NCBI GenBank assembly: GCA_025200525.1
Contig: CM045763.1
Coordinates: 155,564,246 to 155,628,245 of the forward strand
Length of the DNA: 64,000 nucleotides
Direction of reading: 5' to 3'
From: Camellia lanceoleosa
Taxonomy: Eukaryota; Streptophyta; Magnoliopsida; Ericales; Theaceae
Position numbers and translations under genes: made by a program. Within the stretch, counting starts at the first letter, position 1, and each line of letters starts with the position of its first letter. The notes below the pieces were generated by a model. That model did not search any database, was not told the origin of the DNA, and saw nothing but the letters and a program-made list of their open reading frames with translations. Shown one piece after another: positions 60,716 through 64,000 of the stretch.

Positions 60716-63700
60716 TAAGCTCATGCGCGCAACATGTTCTTAAAAGAGCTTAGGTGTGAGACCTTTAGTTAAAGGATCTGCTAACATAAGTGTAGTGCCA
60801 ATATGAGAGATGGAAACAGTCTAATTCAGAACCCTTTCTTTAACAACTAGATACTTGATATCAATATGCTATGATCCTCCTGAAGTTTTGTAATTATTGG
60901 AGAACTGAACAACAGCATCATTATTACAGTAAATCTATAAAGACCTCGAAATTGAATCGTCAAGTTGTAATCCAGATATGAAATTCTTTAGCCATACTGC
61001 AGGACATGTAGCTTCATAACATGCTATGAACTCTACCTCCATAGTGGAAGAGGCTGTCAGAGACTGCTTATGACTCTTCCATGAAATGGGTCCATTAGCA
61101 AGCATAAAAATGTACCCAGAAGTGGACTTTCGAGCGTCTTTACATCCGGCATAATTAGCATTTGCATAACCAATTACTTCAAGGTTGTCTGTTCTTTGAT
61201 AAATGAGCATGTAATCCTTAGTGCCTTGTAAATATTGCAACACTTTCTTAACTGCTTTCCAATGATCAAGTCCGGGATTGCTTTGGTATCGACCAAGCAT
61301 ACCAACTACAAATGCTATGTCAGGTCGTGTACAAACTTGAGCATACATAATGCTCCCAACTGCAGAGGCATAAGGAATTTCTTTCATTTGTTCCCTTTCT
61401 AAATTATTTCTGGGACACTGAAATTCACTAAATTTATCACCCTTAACTATAGGGGCAGCACAACTTGAACAGTTCTGCATGTTGAACCTTTTAAGAACCT
61501 TTTCGATATAGGCTCTTTCAGACAATCCTAAAATACCGCGAGATCTATCTCGATGAATTTCTATCCCAATGACAAAAGAGGCTTCATCAAGATCTTTCAT
61601 TTCAAAATTCCTCGTAAGGAATTGCTTCACCCAAATTATTTCTAACAAGCAATATATCATCAACATACAAAACTATAATGCAAATATTGCTCCCACTAAT
61701 TTTAAGATAGACACATTGATCAACCACATTATCCTTAAAATCAAATTTGGTGAGAACTTCATGAAATTTAAGATACCATTGTCGAGATGCTTGCTTTAGA
61801 TCATATATGGACTTCTTAAGCCTACAAACCATATTTTCCTTGCTTTCATCCTGAAAACCTTCAGGTTAGTCCATATAGACCACTTCATGCAAGTCACTAT
61901 TTAAAAAAGCTGTTTTAACGTCCATTTGATGTAACTCTAAATCATAATGAGCTACTAAGGCCATGACTATTCTCAAGGAATCTTTATTAGAAACAAGAGA
62001 ATAAGTCTCCTTATAGTCCATCCCTTCTCTCTGAGTGTATCCTTTAGAAACTAATTTGGCCTTGTATCTTTTGACATTACCTTTAGTATCACCTTTGGTT
62101 TTAAAAACCCATTTGCATCCAACAGTTTTGGCTCCCTTAGGCAATTCTACCAGATCCCAGACATTGTTGTCTTTTATGGATTTTAACTCATCTTTCATGG
62201 CATTTAACCATTGAGTTGCATTTCCATTTTTCATGGCTTCGGCATAAGAAACAGGATTGTTCTCCAAGCCTATATCACACTCATTTAGGTAAACCTCATA
62301 GTCATCTGATATGGCTGGTTTCTTTTCTCTTTGTGATCTGTATAAAGGTTGTTCTGCAACTGGGACAACTTCTTTTTCAATGTGAGAAATCTCTTGAGCA
62401 CCAACATTATCAATAATAGGTTCAGGCACTTCATTATTTTCTTGGATAATCGTGGAAGGCGTAAAAGCACGATTTTCCTCTACAGAAACATTTTTTGAAA
62501 TTCATACTCCTACTAATGTTTTCATCCTCTAAGAACATAGCATTTCTAGTTTCAACAATTCTCGTGCTATGAGTGGCACAATAGAATCAAAAACCCTTTG
62601 ATCTCTCAGGATATCCAATGAAATAACAACTTATAGTTCTAGGGTCTAACTTCTTTATTTGAGGATTAAAATTTTTTGCTTCAGCAGGACAACCCCGTAC
62701 ATATAAATAATTCAAATTAGGTTTCTTACCAACCCACAATCATAAGGAGTTACAGGCACAACCTTACTAGAAACCCTATTAAGAACATGTAAAGCTTGAC
62801 CTCACAAGTAATTTGGCAAAGAAGATTACTCATTATGCTTCTTATCATGTCCAAAAGAGTATGGTTTCGTCGCCCAGCTACACCATTTTGCTTAGGTGTA
62901 CCGGGCATTGTGTAGTTAACAATAATACCATTCTCAACTAAAAATAAAGCAAAAGCACTTGGATTTTGACCCGACTCAGTGAATCTACCATAATATTCAC
63001 TGCCTCTATCAGATCTTACACTTTTAATCTGTCTACCAAGTTGATTTTCAACTTCAGCTTTGTAGAGTTTGAACATATCCAATGCTTCTGATTTTTCACA
63101 AATAAGATACAAATAAGTATACCTATAAAAGTCATCAATAAAAGTAATAAAATATTTATGTCCAAAAATAGTTGGAACAGTAAAGGGACGACATATATCA
63201 GTATGAATTGTGTCTAATAATTCAGTAGTCCTAGTAGCAACCTTTTTCTTTGTCTTTGTGTATTTTACTTTAATGCAATTCACACAAGTACTAAAATCAG
63301 AAAAATCAAGTGAACTTAAAATTCCTTCTTTAATAAGATGTTCCATCCTTTCTCTTGATATGTGGCCCAAGCGCTTATGCCACAACATGGATGAATTTTC
63401 ATTCACTCATTTTCTCTTTTTATTTACCAAATCGTTTACATGAAAGGATAAAAGAGATTGTGCATAAGTGGAATCTAAATTCAATAAATAAAGATTACCA
63501 TATAAAGTACCAAAACCAATCATATGAGAATTGTGAAATAAAGAGACTCTATTATTTCCAAACTTAAATTCATAACCACAGGAATCAAGTTGTGAAACAG
63601 AAATTAGGTTTCTAGTAAAAACAGGAACATAAACTGTGTTTACTAAATCTAAAATGAAACCAGAGTCTAAAATTAGACGGAGGGCGCCAATAGCCTCAGC

Positions 63701-64000
63701 GTCCACGTCATTCCATTTCCAACTGTAATGGTTCGTTCTCCTTTGTTTAGTTTCCGACTTGTAAGGTATCCCTACATGGAATTTGTTATGTGAATACATG
63801 CACCAGTGTCAATCCACCAAGAATTTGGTGGAACATCTACGAAAAAGGATTCAAAAGATACAAAGCATTGAGTTTTACCTTTCTTGTCCAACCAACTTTT
63901 AAAACATGGATAGTTTATTCTTATGTGACCTTTCTTTCGACAGAAATGATATCGAATCTTATTTTCTTCATTAGCCATGTGAGTTTCATTATTTGCATTC
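60716..64000 (-). pseudogene. Ty1/copia gag-pol polyprotein, broken and incomplete
   Basis: From the right edge leftward: end of Gag with a damaged zinc knuckle (YHFCRKKGHIRINY, where two Cys are now Tyr); protease WWIDTGACIHIT about 63800; frame change near 63785; pre-integrase zinc finger WHKRLGHISRERMEHLIKEG about 63380; integrase core with HTDICRPF, SDRGSEYYG and TPKQNGVAGRRN (62860-63210); reverse transcriptase from WVFKTKGDTKGNVKRYKAKL about 62100, MDVKTAFL, to LYVDDILL about 61660; RNase H YANANYAGCKDARKSTSGY about 61150. The C-terminal end continues as HIDIKYLVVKERV and MLADPLTKGLTPK, with stops, to about 60716. There are at least three frame changes (near 63785, between 62750 and 62429, and near 61650) and stops at 61863, 60932 and beyond. 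Confidence 0.92.

Larger units (their letters stand above)
59586..64000 (-). mobile_element. Ty1/copia retrotransposon, 3' part (5' end outside window)
   Basis: The 3' LTR spans 59586-60293 (minus strand TGTAAGAATTTTTCC ... ATTACTCCAACA). It is preceded on the minus strand by the purine tract CCAAGTGGGAGAT, then the coding region running rightward past 64000. Domain order gag-PR-IN-RT-RH is that of Ty1/copia. The left flank AAAAC (59581-59585) is its expected target duplication; the other copy lies outside the window. Confidence 0.9.

Overview
The window looks like nuclear DNA of a flowering plant, probably a eudicot. It has AT-rich non-coding DNA, spliced gene fragments with GT/AG introns, dense nested LTR retrotransposons primed by initiator tRNA-Met, CACTA, Mutator-like and MITE-type DNA transposons, an Au-type SINE, and a germin-like gene of the auxin-binding-protein ABP19/20 type. 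No bacterial, CRISPR or organellar feature is visible. The only apparently intact host gene is the germin-like gene on the minus strand at 40871-41515. Nearly everything else is a mobile element, a captured gene fragment, a pseudogene or a simple/tandem repeat.

Layout. 1-2608: right part of a probable CACTA element carrying broken aconitase exons and ending in palindromic subterminal repeats. 2609-4975: AT-rich, no gene. About 4976-13085: decayed Ty3/gypsy element (plus strand) with many stop codons. 13086-19957: LTR-related non-coding sequence with three ends of the form GGGTGTCTAYA. 20330-23880: a ~128-bp minisatellite split by a 2.5-kb solo LTR (21045-23533, TSD TAGTC). 24400-25720: remnant of an unrecognised multi-exon gene. 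26041-42010 and 42612-49251: tandem duplication carrying two germin-like copies, one intact and one dead. Copy A is split by an 11.4-kb CACTA element (28212-39584, TSD TTA); copy B preserves the matching empty site. 49873-59580: complete but decayed Ty3/gypsy element (minus strand). 59586-64000: a Ty1/copia element (minus strand) that runs off the window.

The most informative structure is the 28212-39584 CACTA. It holds three exons of a plant serine acetyltransferase (SERAT3-like) fragment. One intron of that fragment then received a gypsy solo LTR (TSD ATTGT), an Au SINE and a young non-autonomous copia element (TSD CGTTT, two 399-bp LTRs with about two differences). Reading phase is still correct across this 7.6-kb intron. 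With the aconitase fragment at the left edge, the window holds two apparent cases of CACTA elements carrying pieces of host metabolic genes. A recurring CGCTCGAGCG palindrome is clustered in the LTRs of the gypsy families here and deserves a closer look.
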